Assembly: GCF_040954645.1 (NCBI RefSeq)
Contig: NC_092807.1
Span: 25,841,309-25,905,308 of the forward strand
Direction of reading: 5' to 3'
DNA from: Diabrotica undecimpunctata
Taxonomy: Eukaryota; Arthropoda; Insecta; Coleoptera; Chrysomelidae
DNA: 64,000 nt
Under the pieces are notes generated by a model. It worked only from the letters and a program-made list of their open reading frames with translations, made no database searches and was not told the DNA's origin. Positions 31,769 through 41,709 of this stretch are shown here, piece after piece; within the stretch, counting starts at the first letter, position 1, and every line of letters begins with the position of its first letter. The translations under genes and the position numbers were made by a program.

Positions 31769-31837
31769 TCCAACTGGGAATCGAACCCCGGTCTCCCGCG
31801 CGACAGGCGGGGATACTGACTACTATACTACCGAGGA
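31766..31837 (-). tRNA. tRNA-Asp(GUC)-like, diverged (probable pseudogene)
   Basis: The minus strand starts TCCTCGGTAGTATAGTAGTC and has the Asp anticodon stem-loop CCCGCCTGTCGCGCGGG (anticodon GTC at 31804-31802) and an intact GGTTCGATTCC T-loop. The T-stem has one mismatch and the acceptor stem one mismatch plus G-T pairs. The D-loop lacks the usual GG. Box A and box B are recognisable. The LINE insertion begins three bases inside its 3' end, although the duplicated bases restore the junction. Function is doubtful. Confidence 0.6.
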
Positions 31838-32520
31838 CATGACACTAATATATTTCAAAATTGACAGTTATGGATCATACAGTGATTTATTGAGATTATT
31901 ATTTTGAAATACAAAAGACTAATATAATTATGAACATTTAATAAATAATACAAAACATATCACATAAATAATAATATTAATAAATATTTTATTGTATGTA
32001 TAATAATGTATAATATATCTTTATATAATATATATAATATTAAATTATATATACAAAAGGAACCTTTTTATATTCGAGAGAGGAAGAGAGAGAAAATATA
32101 TCTTCTGTCTCTCTCTTACTTATTATCTTACATATGTAATGATTTCACAGATTCACTCCCATACAAATTTCCAACGTGGAACGCGCGTATAGAAGTATAA
32201 CTTCAAAAAATTATTAAATGATAGTTACACAAACACTAGGATATTTTAACAGAAATTAAAGTTGCGTTTCTATTTCCCACTTAAAATTTAATAGTATTAG
32301 ATTATCTTCCTGTCAGTTTGGATTAAGATTTTTAAAGAATTTGTTTATCTTTTTGTATATTCTTACAGTGTCTAGTTTATGTATTAGTAACAAAAATTAT
32401 AACATAGATCCAATTATTTGTTTTGAGCTAGTCAGTTCATCTTTTGCATAAGATCTAACAATTTTTTATGTATTTTAATTGGGCGGTTTAATAAGAATTT
32501 TGACACTTTAAAACGTTGAA
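31838..32520. other. AT-rich spacer with one dispersed repeat
   Basis: There is no gene. 32070-32210 contains a repeat that also occurs inverted at about 55470-55600. The rest is AT-rich. Confidence 0.5.
32070..32210 (-). repeat. Dispersed repeat, copy 1 (partner at 55470-55600)
   Basis: Read on the minus strand it runs GAAGTTATACTTCTATACGC, then ATGGGAGTGAATCTG, ATTACATATGTAA and AAGTAAGAGAGAGACAG. The plus-strand copy at 55490 has the same blocks in the same order with modest divergence. No coding. Confidence 0.75.
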
Positions 32521-32523
32521 GCA

Positions 32524-34510
32524 ATGATACCTAGACGTAATTTATCAAGAGGAGCTTTAATGCTATCGATGTTGTCTGAACAAAATCAACAACTCAATGA
32601 TGTTTTCAATAAGACTGAATCCAAAAAAGATCCGCAACCAATGGCAGATGATATTGCACCTTCCTTAACTATAGAGGCTAAATTTGAAACCGAAATAATA
32701 CCTGTTTATCCAGTGATTGAAGAAGATATGGACTCCTTAAATTTTATGCAACCTGCGAAACTTTTAAATAATCCAGATCAGAATTCTTCAAAATGTAACG
32801 AAGAAAAAGAAAATACGTTAATTTACACAACACTTGAGGTATTTACTCCATCTCAAAATGTTCCAGTCCGCAGTGAAGTAGAAACTATAAAATAACACGG
32901 TTATACCAGAAGAAATACAAACAGGAAATAAACAATTAGAAGCACAACAACAGTTCATTGACACAACATTAGAAGTTTTTAATTCATCAAATTTAAACCA
33001 AAATTTTAAGGTGAAAATGATCCAGTACAAAGAGAAATAGAAACTGTAAACAATAGTGTAATTCATAATGATAAACCTCAAGAAAAAGAACAGCAGTTAG
33101 ATTTAGAACAAAAACCAGATAGAGAAAATGAAGAACTTCATTATTACTTCAGTATTACAAAAAGTGGAACTAAAAGGATACGGAAGAAAACAAGTACAAC
33201 TTTAAAAGAAAAAGTACGAAACAGAATAAAGAAGTTGAAAGAAGTTCATCCCACGCGCGAGCCTTGGGTGATAAATGTCGCTACACATGTATACAATTTT
33301 CGGAAGAGTGGCGATGGCAATGTAACGCCGAATTTTGGAACAAAAATTTCACCGAAAGACGAAACTTTATAACGACTCTTGGATTTTCTAAACAAAATAA
33401 CTCAGTTATTTATGATACCCTAACATCTGGTGACAAAAATACAATGACATGTACGGCGTTAGGTGTAACCGACAAAAGGGGAAATCATTCTAATCATAAG
33501 AAAATTGACAGACGCTTCATTAGAAATCATATAGAGAGTAACAACCCAAGTATTGCTCATTACAGAAGAGAATATGCACCAAATCACCGATACCTTCCAA
33601 ATGATGTGACCATTCAAAGGATGTATGATGACTTTAGACGAAGTGAAAACTTTTGTAACTGTTCTTACGATTTATACAGAAAAGTTGTTAATGAAATCAA
33701 TACATCATTCACGAAACTCGGCCATGAAGAATGTGGCATGTGCTTCAAGTTTAAAGAATATAATAAAGACCACAGTCAGGAAAACTTATCATCAGATTGT
33801 TTGGTTTGCGTCTGTTGGAAAAGCCATATTGCAAAAGCTACAGAATCAAGACAATTATATAAAGAGCATACAAAACTACAGTCTTCCAATGACATCATGT
33901 TCTTTTGTGCTGATCTTCAAAAAGTCATCATGTTGCCACGCAAGGATTCCTTTAAAGAAGTCGTGTTTACTCGAAGAATGGTAGTATTTAATGAAAGTTT
34001 TGTACCTATTGGTACTAAACGTAAGACCAAACCTCTCGCGGTATTGTGGCATTGAGGCAATAAGTGGAAGAAAAAAGGAAGACATCTTAATGCATTTTAC
34101 TCGTTTTTTACCATTTCAGAGATATAAAACATATTTGTATTTGGCTGGACAATTGCTCAGCACAAAATAAGAACTGGACTTTCTTTACCTTTTTGGTGTA
34201 TATTGTTAATTATTGCCCGGAGATTTCTGTCGACGCCATTGCTATTTTTTATTTCGAACCAGGTCACCAGGACTCCTTTCACCATCAGGTAGAATTAGCT
34301 ATGAAGCATAGTGAAAAAGTGTACGATTTCCAAGATTTTGTTAAGTGTGTTCTGAAGCAAACTTAGGGAAAGTGGAAACAAAGGAGCTTAGTGGTGATCA
34401 TCTTTTCGCTTGGAAAGACTACACTTCCAAGACAAAACTTAAGCAACGTGGCAACGATAGCGTTCCGTATATTACAGACATTGTAAAAATAATAGCTAAG
34501 TTATTCTGAG
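32524..34510 (+). pseudogene. DDE transposon gene of the DUF7869 type, decayed
   Basis: The N-terminus (MIPRRNLSRGALMLSMLSEQ) is followed by a low-complexity acidic region with two related blocks (LEVFTPSQN and LEVFNSSNL). From 33264 there is a Cys-containing start (CRYTCIQFSEEW), then KKIDRRFIRNHIESNNPSIA, HYRREYAPNHRYLPNDVTIQ and a zinc-cluster region (CGMCFKFKEYN, then CLVCVCWKSH). Candidate catalytic Asp residues appear in FFCADLQKVIMLPRKDSF and, after a frameshift near 34055, in ICIWLDNCSAQNKNWTFF; the Glu/His block is FEPGHQDSFHHQVELA, with a small deletion. The final piece (LFAWKDYTSKTKLKQRGND) reaches about 34500. Related proteins occur in multicopy in insects. I recall the core domain as DUF7869, which a search should confirm. 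Confidence 0.7.
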
Positions 34511-35746
34511 ATAGTTTAAGTCTTAAAGAATCCTATGAAATTTACTAAATGTGTCTAGCATCATTAATAGAGCAAGTTCAATAGTTTAAACATTTAGCCT
34601 CAGGGATAAATAAATAAAATAACTTTTAAACTGTTTGACCGATCGGGTGGAAATTTCGCACAAATTTAAAAGACAGTAATTCCTCGATGTTCAACTGTAT
34701 TAGTAACATTTTATTTTGTTAATAAAAAAATTAATCAAATTGATATATTAGTGCAAAAAACTGCTTTTTTGCAAAGATCTCTGTAAATTAATTATCAATT
34801 TTAATTTAAAAAACGGGAAAATAAAGATATTCTTGATATAAAAAAATGATACGAGTACTTTTTCATCTATTCGTCATCTAGTAACCCCCACCTATATCTT
34901 AAAAGCTTCAGATATCTGCGAAAAATTTTGCCGTGAAATCGATGATTTTTGCATAACCAGACTGGGCTATTTGTAAAGATTGTTTTAAAATGAACAATCT
35001 TTTTTGAAAACGATTTCCGGAGTGGAAATCGAAACATCAAATCACAATTATAAAATGTAATTTTCATATCAATCAATTGTGGCCCAATCCTATATAAATA
35101 AAATATCTAAACCAAAATAAGTGCTGATTCTAATGGACCAAATACGTTATTGCTTCATTATTGCCACATTAATTAACTTCTAAAATCAGGGAATTGATTA
35201 AACATAACTGTATTACTATTGGATGACTAATAAGCGAAAATTAAATGTCTCAAAGTACTCCATAGTTAGTTCCAGAAACTGTAACCACATCTGTAAACGA
35301 ATGTTTGTTATAATTAATCAATTCATTATAGCGTAATAACGTGCCAATTAAGGTGTTCATTGGTAAAGAACTTTTCCGAAGATGCTCCAAAGTTGTGCCT
35401 AGAATGTAATGTATTCGGTTATGATTGGAAGAGGTAAAATATAAAAATAACTGACGAGAATCCTAGATCTCTAATAGTAAAATTATGGATGAGACAAAAC
35501 GATATCCTCACAAAATCTGTATGTGCGAAGGGCAAAAATAGCTTAAATAAATAAATGTATAGTATAAAAATGAATCTTTATTTCCCTTGGTCACGCCATA
35601 ACTTAAGAACGACTGTATTCACCTTTTTTATTTTTATTTTTTTGAAGTGAATATTTATTACTTGGTATGTCTGTATGTTTTTGAACGGGCTGGAATAATC
35701 TTAAGCGTGATCGAGGCACTTGCAGCAACCTTGCGGTATATAGTAA
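34511..35746. other. Non-coding region with a hammerhead-like motif
   Basis: There is no gene. The stretch from about 34600 to 35100 looks like the non-coding end of a repeat. It includes the structured motif at 35001-35040. 35100-35746 is AT-rich and unassigned. Confidence 0.45.
35001..35040 (+). ncRNA. Hammerhead-like motif, third site
   Basis: TTGAAAA (35004-35010), one C, stem GATTTC (35012-35017), loop, GAAATC (35025-35030), then GAAACATCAAA. The spacing is the same as in the two Penelope-associated copies, with another stem sequence that pairs perfectly. The core deviates from CUGANGA at two positions, so catalytic activity is doubtful. Confidence 0.45.
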
Positions 35747-36568
35747 AGGTTGCAGCATATTATCGTGCACGTATAGTTTCCGGCACGTAGCGTTTCCACT
35801 CCAGCAATTGGGCTGCGCGTTTACATTTTCATACATAGAACGTTTCAGTTTGGTTCGGTGAAGATATGATCTCGCTTTTCTCGACAAAAATTATGTGCAA
35901 TTGCTCTTCTACTTAACGATGAAGAATGAAAAACTGTGTTAAAAAGAAGGTTTGAAGTACATCCAATGCTAAGAGAAAGGAAGAAGGAATGTGAATACTG
36001 GACTTTATACAGAGAATGAATTGATGACGATGAAAAATATTATGGATATTTTAGAATGAATAGGATTCAGTTTAAATATGTTTTAAATTTAATTTCACCT
36101 TCAGTTAAAAAACAAAATACTACATTTAACGAAGCCATACATATCAAACCAAAAAGTATTTTTAAAAAGAAGAGGTATCACTTTCGTACAAAAGTCCTAA
36201 TTGTTTATCACTTCCGTGATTAATTGTCACAAATCAATAAAAACACATGCATAATTGACAAAATAGCCTCGAAAATTATTTTTTTAAATACTCTATCAAA
36301 ATCAAACAAATACCTAAATAAACAACGGGAGGAAAACGACGGACATCTAATTCACATTATCCTCACCAACCGGTTACGACTCGTTACGTAGCCGTCGGCA
36401 TCAGTAAAACATTGTTTTCAAATATACTGAACGGAAACGTTAAATGTCTGAAAGGGTATGTTCCGGACAGTTTGCGTTGTTCATATTTAAAACCATTTAA
36501 ATTATATTTTTCGGAAACTAAACGCTATGTGCTGGAAACGCAACATGCACGATAATATGCCACGACCT
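35747..36568. mobile_element. PIF/Harbinger-type non-autonomous element, copy 1 (822 bp)
   Basis: The ends are AGGTTGCAGCATATTATCGT and AGGTCGTGGCATATTATCGT (read inward), with TAA directly outside both (35744-35746 and 36569-36571), the 3-bp target expected for PIF/Harbinger. Subterminal GTTTCCGGCACGTAGCG-type blocks are also inverted. It carries a damaged copy of the short reading frame that is intact in the copy at 48925. The stop is a TGA within the sequence corresponding to RELIDDD. Confidence 0.85.
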
Positions 36569-36880
36569 TAATATACATAATATACATATGCAGTCAAACA
36601 GATATCTCATGACATTAAAAAGTCACCGCGCAGAAACAAATTTGAAAGTGGGGATCTAGCAAAGCCATTCGTGCTGTAAACGTTATGTAGTGAGGAGCTG
36701 GATATTTTTACACTCTTGCATTTTTTTCTTTTACTCGCGGTATTTAAATTTAATTTTGTTGTGATTTAACGTTTTGTATTTGTGTATTTTGTTTTACCCA
36801 TTTTCTGCAAAAGTTCTTTTCAGAACTCTGTTAAAATTAAAAACTGTAAAAGTAAGGAAATAATTGTGATATAAATAAGT
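36569..36880. other. Spacer before the Tigger relic, nothing recognised
   Basis: AT-rich. A left terminal repeat for the Tigger element was looked for here and not found. Confidence 0.45.
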
Positions 36881-37555
36881 AGATATACCTAAATTAGTGT
36901 TATTTAATATTAGAGCATGGAGTTTAAGAGCAAATTATCCGGACGGGCTATCACAGAACCCAAGATGTTTTAAAAATGTACAATCTCTGCCGGTAAATTA
37001 TGAGAGCAATCGCAAGGCCTGGATGACATCTGATATTTTTATCAAATGGGTACGCGATTGGGACCGTGAACTACTAAAAATAAGAAAAAATCCTGCTTCT
37101 GGTTGACAATTGTCCAGCTCACCCCTTAATCAGTGACTTGAAAAGCATAACTCTCATGTTCCTGCCTCCTAACATAACATCTGTGTTGCAGCCTATGGAC
37201 CAAGAAATTATTCGAGCATTAAAATCAAACTTTTGTAAAAATCTGGTTTTAAAAATTGTCGTCAGTCTTGATGCAAATGAAGACACCAGTGCCAACTTTC
37301 CGAAGATCACAATAGTGGATGCCATTCTAATGATTCATGATGCCTGGAACAAGCTTACGTCAGTGACGATTTCCAACTGTTATAAACATGCTGGATTTGT
37401 TCGAGGCCGACAACCATGATGATCAGGTTCCGTTTTCTCTCTGGGCGAGAGCTCTGAATAAAAGACTACCTATAGCAAATGAAGAACTTGAACAATATTC
37501 TGCTATTGATGATGATCTCGTAAAGTGTGAGGAGCCTACTGATGAAAATATTCTA

Positions 37556-39800
37556 TAGTCGGTTCACAATTTGTCGATAGCTCACTGCAAGTTTAACCCT
37601 AATTAGAAAACTGAAATACAGAGAGGATAGGTAATACGATATAATAGTAAAAACCAACCTGAAACTGACGGTTTAAGATGTTTTCGACTAACCCACCTTG
37701 TATCTGAAGGAATACAATACCTTATAATCCTATTACGAGGGTATTTGAATAGGTTTATATATATTTAGAATATATTTTGAATGGTTATAGATGGCCGACC
37801 AGTGTCGTAGAGTATATGATTGAAACATTTATTTGAACTAAATAAATATATTTTTTAAATTGTACTTATGTAAATTGTATTTTTTAATAAAACTTATTTA
37901 TTTTATTCAAAAATAAAAAGTTTATTGCCATTTGTAAAAGATACATGCCAAATGTCGCCTGGCAGAATTTCCAATCTGTTTTAAATGTATCCATTATTTT
38001 CGAATCCGGAGAAAACTAATAAATATTTTTAAAAAAATTAAACGCAGAATGAAAGATTACATTATTACTGAGGGCAGAAAGTCCCTGAAAACTTCTACAA
38101 TGTTTATTTTAATATGTTATGTAACAGGGGTGAAAATAAAAGAGAAAATATAGTATTTTATATGACGTATTTTTTCTAGTCACATAACTTTTCATTTGTG
38201 TCCAAATGAGTTCAATTGGATTTATTTCGCAGTGGTAGGGTGGAAGTCTAAGGACTGTGATGTTTCGCCTTTCCGCCATTTTGTCAACTAAAAAAAGGTA
38301 CATTATTTAATACTATAATTGAATTTGGTGGTATGTGTTCAATCATCTGCTCAAAACACTCTTCGAAAACATCAGCTGTCATCTCCTCGTGATAGCCTTT
38401 TGTGCTTTTGGACTGAAATTCCAACAAACCATGCTTAACAAATCCTTTTTCACTGCCAATGTGAGAAATTATTAATCTACTGCCTTTACCAGAAGGTGGG
38501 GTGATACCAGTAGACCAACCTTCCATAAAGGCTTGCCTGGAGCTTAATATATTTTTATATGACCAATTTTTTTTTAGAGTATGACCTGAGTTTACCCACG
38601 CCTTTAGCCCGGAATTTTCGTATGGATCTTAGATAATTTCTTCTCTAACATATTATCTCCTCCCGGTCAATCAAAAGTGATTTTTGGTCTGATTTCTCCC
38701 ACCGGAAATTTAATTCTTTTAAAACTTCCCACAATTTAGTTCGTTCGATATGAGGCAAATCCGGGTCGTCTCTAACTTCTTGTAAAATTTTGTTTAGGTT
38801 TGGTATGTCGTTTTTGAAAAAAAATCCATGAATTTTCCTTCGAATACCATTTTTGGCAAATTCATCAATTTCAATAGGCTTTTTCCCTCTCTTTAAGTAT
38901 TCGTTTGTATTTGGATTACCTATACAGTGTTTTTTTCTTTCTGATAGGAACCTATATATAGTTGACTCTCCTACGCCAGTCATGTTGGCACAACTTTCGA
39001 CTATGTTGCGAACAGTGTTTGTGGGATTCTGAGAAACCATAGCATCGCGAACATTCAGGACAATAGTCTTCTCTCTATGTGAATAGACAGACTTAGTTAA
39101 TACAATACTGACTGTACGCAACAGTACCGGTGTAAAACTTGATGATGTCGATGATGAAGCCATCACAAACAATCCAACAAAACCAGCACGAGCGAAAGGT
39201 ACGTATATGTTCGTAGGTATATGGAATAAAAAATCACTCACGCACTGCATATAATTCTCAAAAGAAATATTCGAGACGCTAATTACTGCCGTAGACGCGG
39301 AAACACCGACGAGCCATAAATTACATGCGATCAAAAACGTACTAAACAAAAAAATTGTTTTCTTTCGTAATAACTTCGCCCTTTCAAGTTAAGTTTCGAA
39401 TATCAACTGAACAGACGAGGCACGTGGCCAAAGCCGCCATCCTAATTATTTTGCAACGAATAGTACCTTCGGATATGAATTCCAGGTTTTCTAGTAAAGT
39501 GATTAAACGCGAAGATTAGTATTGAAATATCCAAAGAGATAAGATATTCTTATTTACAAAATTGATAATGGTTAAATTCTTATTTTTATTAATATAATAT
39601 AATAACCAACATTAGCCGTGAAAGTTTTAATTGTTTTTTTGCTAAATATATTAGTATTAAAATATTAATATTATATAATAACAGTATTAAAATATTATAT
39701 TATTATTTAATGAATAAACACCTTAGGAACGCCTATGATTTACGACCGTTTTATGAGTTTAAGGCACATTTCGTGCTCTCAACAATTTGTGAACGGAGAA
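37556..39800 (-). mobile_element. DD82E-like Tc1/mariner transposon, copy 1 (2,245 bp)
   Basis: The termini read TAGTCGGTTCACAATTTG (left) and TTCTCCGTTCACAAATTG (right, inward). TA is present on both sides (37554-37555 and 39801-39802), and removing the element restores the Tigger reading frame. It is an inverted partner of the copy at 44315-47160. The 3' non-coding part (37760-38110) contains one arm of the sequence found as a full inverted repeat in copy 2. Confidence 0.9.
38109..39163 (-). pseudogene. DD82E-like transposase, copy 1, inactivated
   Basis: The start is the ATG of MASSSTSSSFTPVLLRTVSI (39163). Longer upstream reading is 5' UTR, because copy 2 preserves the same ATG while its upstream frame is not conserved. 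The helix-turn-helix region (MTGVGESTIYRFLSERKKHC) and LPHIERTKLWEVLKELNFRW are intact. A TGG-to-TAG change stops the frame at 38645. The segment with the first catalytic Asp (YQDETW in copy 2) is deleted. The second Asp is Asn (IIVLNNVPF), and about 60 residues after it are lost before MAERRNITVLRLPPYHCEIN and the PIELIW Glu motif. Confidence 0.85.
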
Positions 39801-40335
39801 TACACAATATTATCGCCAACAGCCAAGATAGCGACGATAATACAGATGATTGCCTGGAAGAAAATTGTACTTCTCCGAGTGTAAATGAAGCTCTCAAAGC
39901 TGCAGAAGTGCTGAATGTGTTTGTGCATTCTAATTTTAATGACGACAATATGAAAAGTCTTGTCTCGTTTGCATAATGCAGTCCGTACTTGTTACTATAA
40001 AAATCAAAAACAATAAAAAATTACAGACTTTTTTCACTAGATATTTCATTTTTAGTTATATAAACATACATATGTAGGTATATGTATATGTATGTATTTG
40101 GCAAAGTTTGAGTGAAATTATTTTTTCATTTCTTTTCATTCCTATTAATGTGAAATAAATAAATATTTTGATTTGAATGTCTTTTTTTTCTGTGATGTGT
40201 CATGTAAACATTAATACGCAAATATTATGTCGTAGATAACAAAAATTAAAATTTTCGTTCCCTTTAGAACAACTTCCGGTTAGTACGACGCAATATCAGC
40301 GGTCCCTTGGCCGTCGTTATAACCGGATTCTACTG

Positions 40336-41709
40336 TATAGGCATAGTGCTAATCCCCTCCCCTCGTATATTTTGAACGGTGCAACAGTTATAACCGATAA
40401 TTTTAAATGGAAACTTGGTGATATCTCGTTTGAACGGTATTGAAAATACCTATTCAATCGTAGTAATTTTGTTTGGTTTGAAGAGGATTTTGATGAATAA
40501 ATTAAATAAATACTAAAATTGTAGTTTCGCATTTATTAATAAAGATTTACGAACCAGTTCTTATATCAAGTGTTCAAAATGTGCTCTATCTACTTCCTGA
40601 CAGTGAGGCATCATATTGATAAACTCTTGTCGTAGTCTATCAACCTCAAATGTGTCGGGGAAAATTGCTTTCATTCTACAATAATTCGTTGTTTCAAAAT
40701 GTCACTACTATCGGGAGCTGTAGCGTAATCCTTAGATTTCGAGTACCCCCACTGATTACTAGTTAATGCCTGGGAATCTGGGAAGTGCTGAGTGTTGCTC
40801 TCACGAATGATCTATCTAATGCCTATGAAGTGCACCGATTAAAGTGATTAAAACCTTCGTTTAAATAAGTGATATAAATAAGACATTCACTCTACCCAAG
40901 TTTAAAAAATTGATCGTGTAATTATTGACTTTTAATAACGATGACATCGTCATCGTTTTGTTTTATTACTTCAATACTTTGCGGGGTCGGTTTATCTAAT
41001 TAACTTTACACATAATTTTGTAATTTAGGCAATACCAATAATAATCCTCTTCACAGATTATATGCCGTAGGTTTCCAATCATGTTTGGTTTCATAGATTA
41101 ATTAAACGCCCAATTAAATTGTGATTGGCTTATTAGCCTAATATCTTCAGTATGAGCTTTATAGGTTGGAAACAAGCATGTAAAATTTGAAGTTATTAAC
41201 CGATAATAGTCAGTAATATTAAAGATTTACTCAACATATATACGTCGGTTTTTACGAAAATGGCATTTGGAAGAGTCGATTGAATATCAAAATGTATCAA
41301 GTATATGGAAAATCAACTCACCAACAACTCATTAAAATGTCTTTACAATCAGCCCTATTCTGTAACTACAAATCGAATAGAAATGAGTCAAATCAAATAG
41401 AGGTCTGCAAGTCGGATCTGAGTTTGTAGGAATTGGTATTCTGTAACTCATCTTGAGCTCTACCAAACCTCTACTATCGGAACGTTGGGTAGAAAATTGA
41501 TTTCGACTAGACAAACTCTGTCGAGATGAAATTTCGACATAGAAATTGGTCTTGACGCTTGCGCCTTGGTATCATTATTGTTTTGACGTTTATTTGTTAA
41601 ATAAATTAGCGGTTGATTAATAATTTGTGTAGCTGCTTAATTTTTTAGTGTGTGGTGTTATTAATTTAGATAATTGTATATTTAATTTTTGTCGTGTACA
41701 ATAGATTTC
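40336..41709. other. Spacer with weak repeat traces
   Basis: There is no supportable gene. The minus strand at about 40690-40555 encodes MKAIFPDTFEVDRLRQEFIN and MMPHCQEVDRAHFEHLI in one frame, which looks like a transposon remnant that I cannot place. Around 41360-41560, the block CCCTATTCTGTAACT with an internal GGTATTCTGTAACTC may be a Harbinger-type MITE. Confidence 0.4.

Larger units (their letters stand above)
36930..39976 (+). pseudogene. Tigger transposase C-terminal half, interrupted
   Basis: NPRCFKNVQSLPVNYESNRK, then KAWMTSDIFIKWVRDWDREL (to 37100), a frameshift, VDNCPAHPLISDLKSITL-like sequence with the second catalytic Asp, and FLPPNITSVLQPMDQEIIRA (37150-37220). The motifs are those of the DDE_1 domain of pogo/Tigger. 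The acidic C-terminus reads DDDLVKCEEPTDENIL before the insert and HNIIANSQDSDDNTDD after it, ending in NVFVHSNFNDDNMKSLV. The N-terminal DNA-binding region and first Asp are absent. Confidence 0.82.
36881..40335 (+). mobile_element. Tigger/pogo transposon, left part missing, split by a DD82E-like element
   Basis: The right end is CCGGATTCTACTG (40323-40335) followed by TA. Read inward it gives CAGTAGAATCCGGTTATAAC, typical of Tigger ends. The coding part is interrupted at a TA (37554-37555) and resumes at 39803. If the insert is removed, the frame reads straight through. Confidence 0.82.

Noticed and set aside
34867..35076. 69-codon minus-strand frame
   Set aside because: Composition is random and it overlaps the structured repeat motif. 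No homology is recognised.
39164..39349. N-terminal extension of 62 residues before MASSS in DD82E-like copy 1 (and its counterpart at 44704-44919)
   Set aside because: The two copies share the MASSS start, but the upstream stretch is transposon 5' UTR and is not needed for any known domain.
40937..40957. AACGATGAC-ATC-GTCATCGTT inverted repeat
   Set aside because: It is a 9-bp arm in a low-complexity GATGAC context. It could be chance, and nothing is attached to it.
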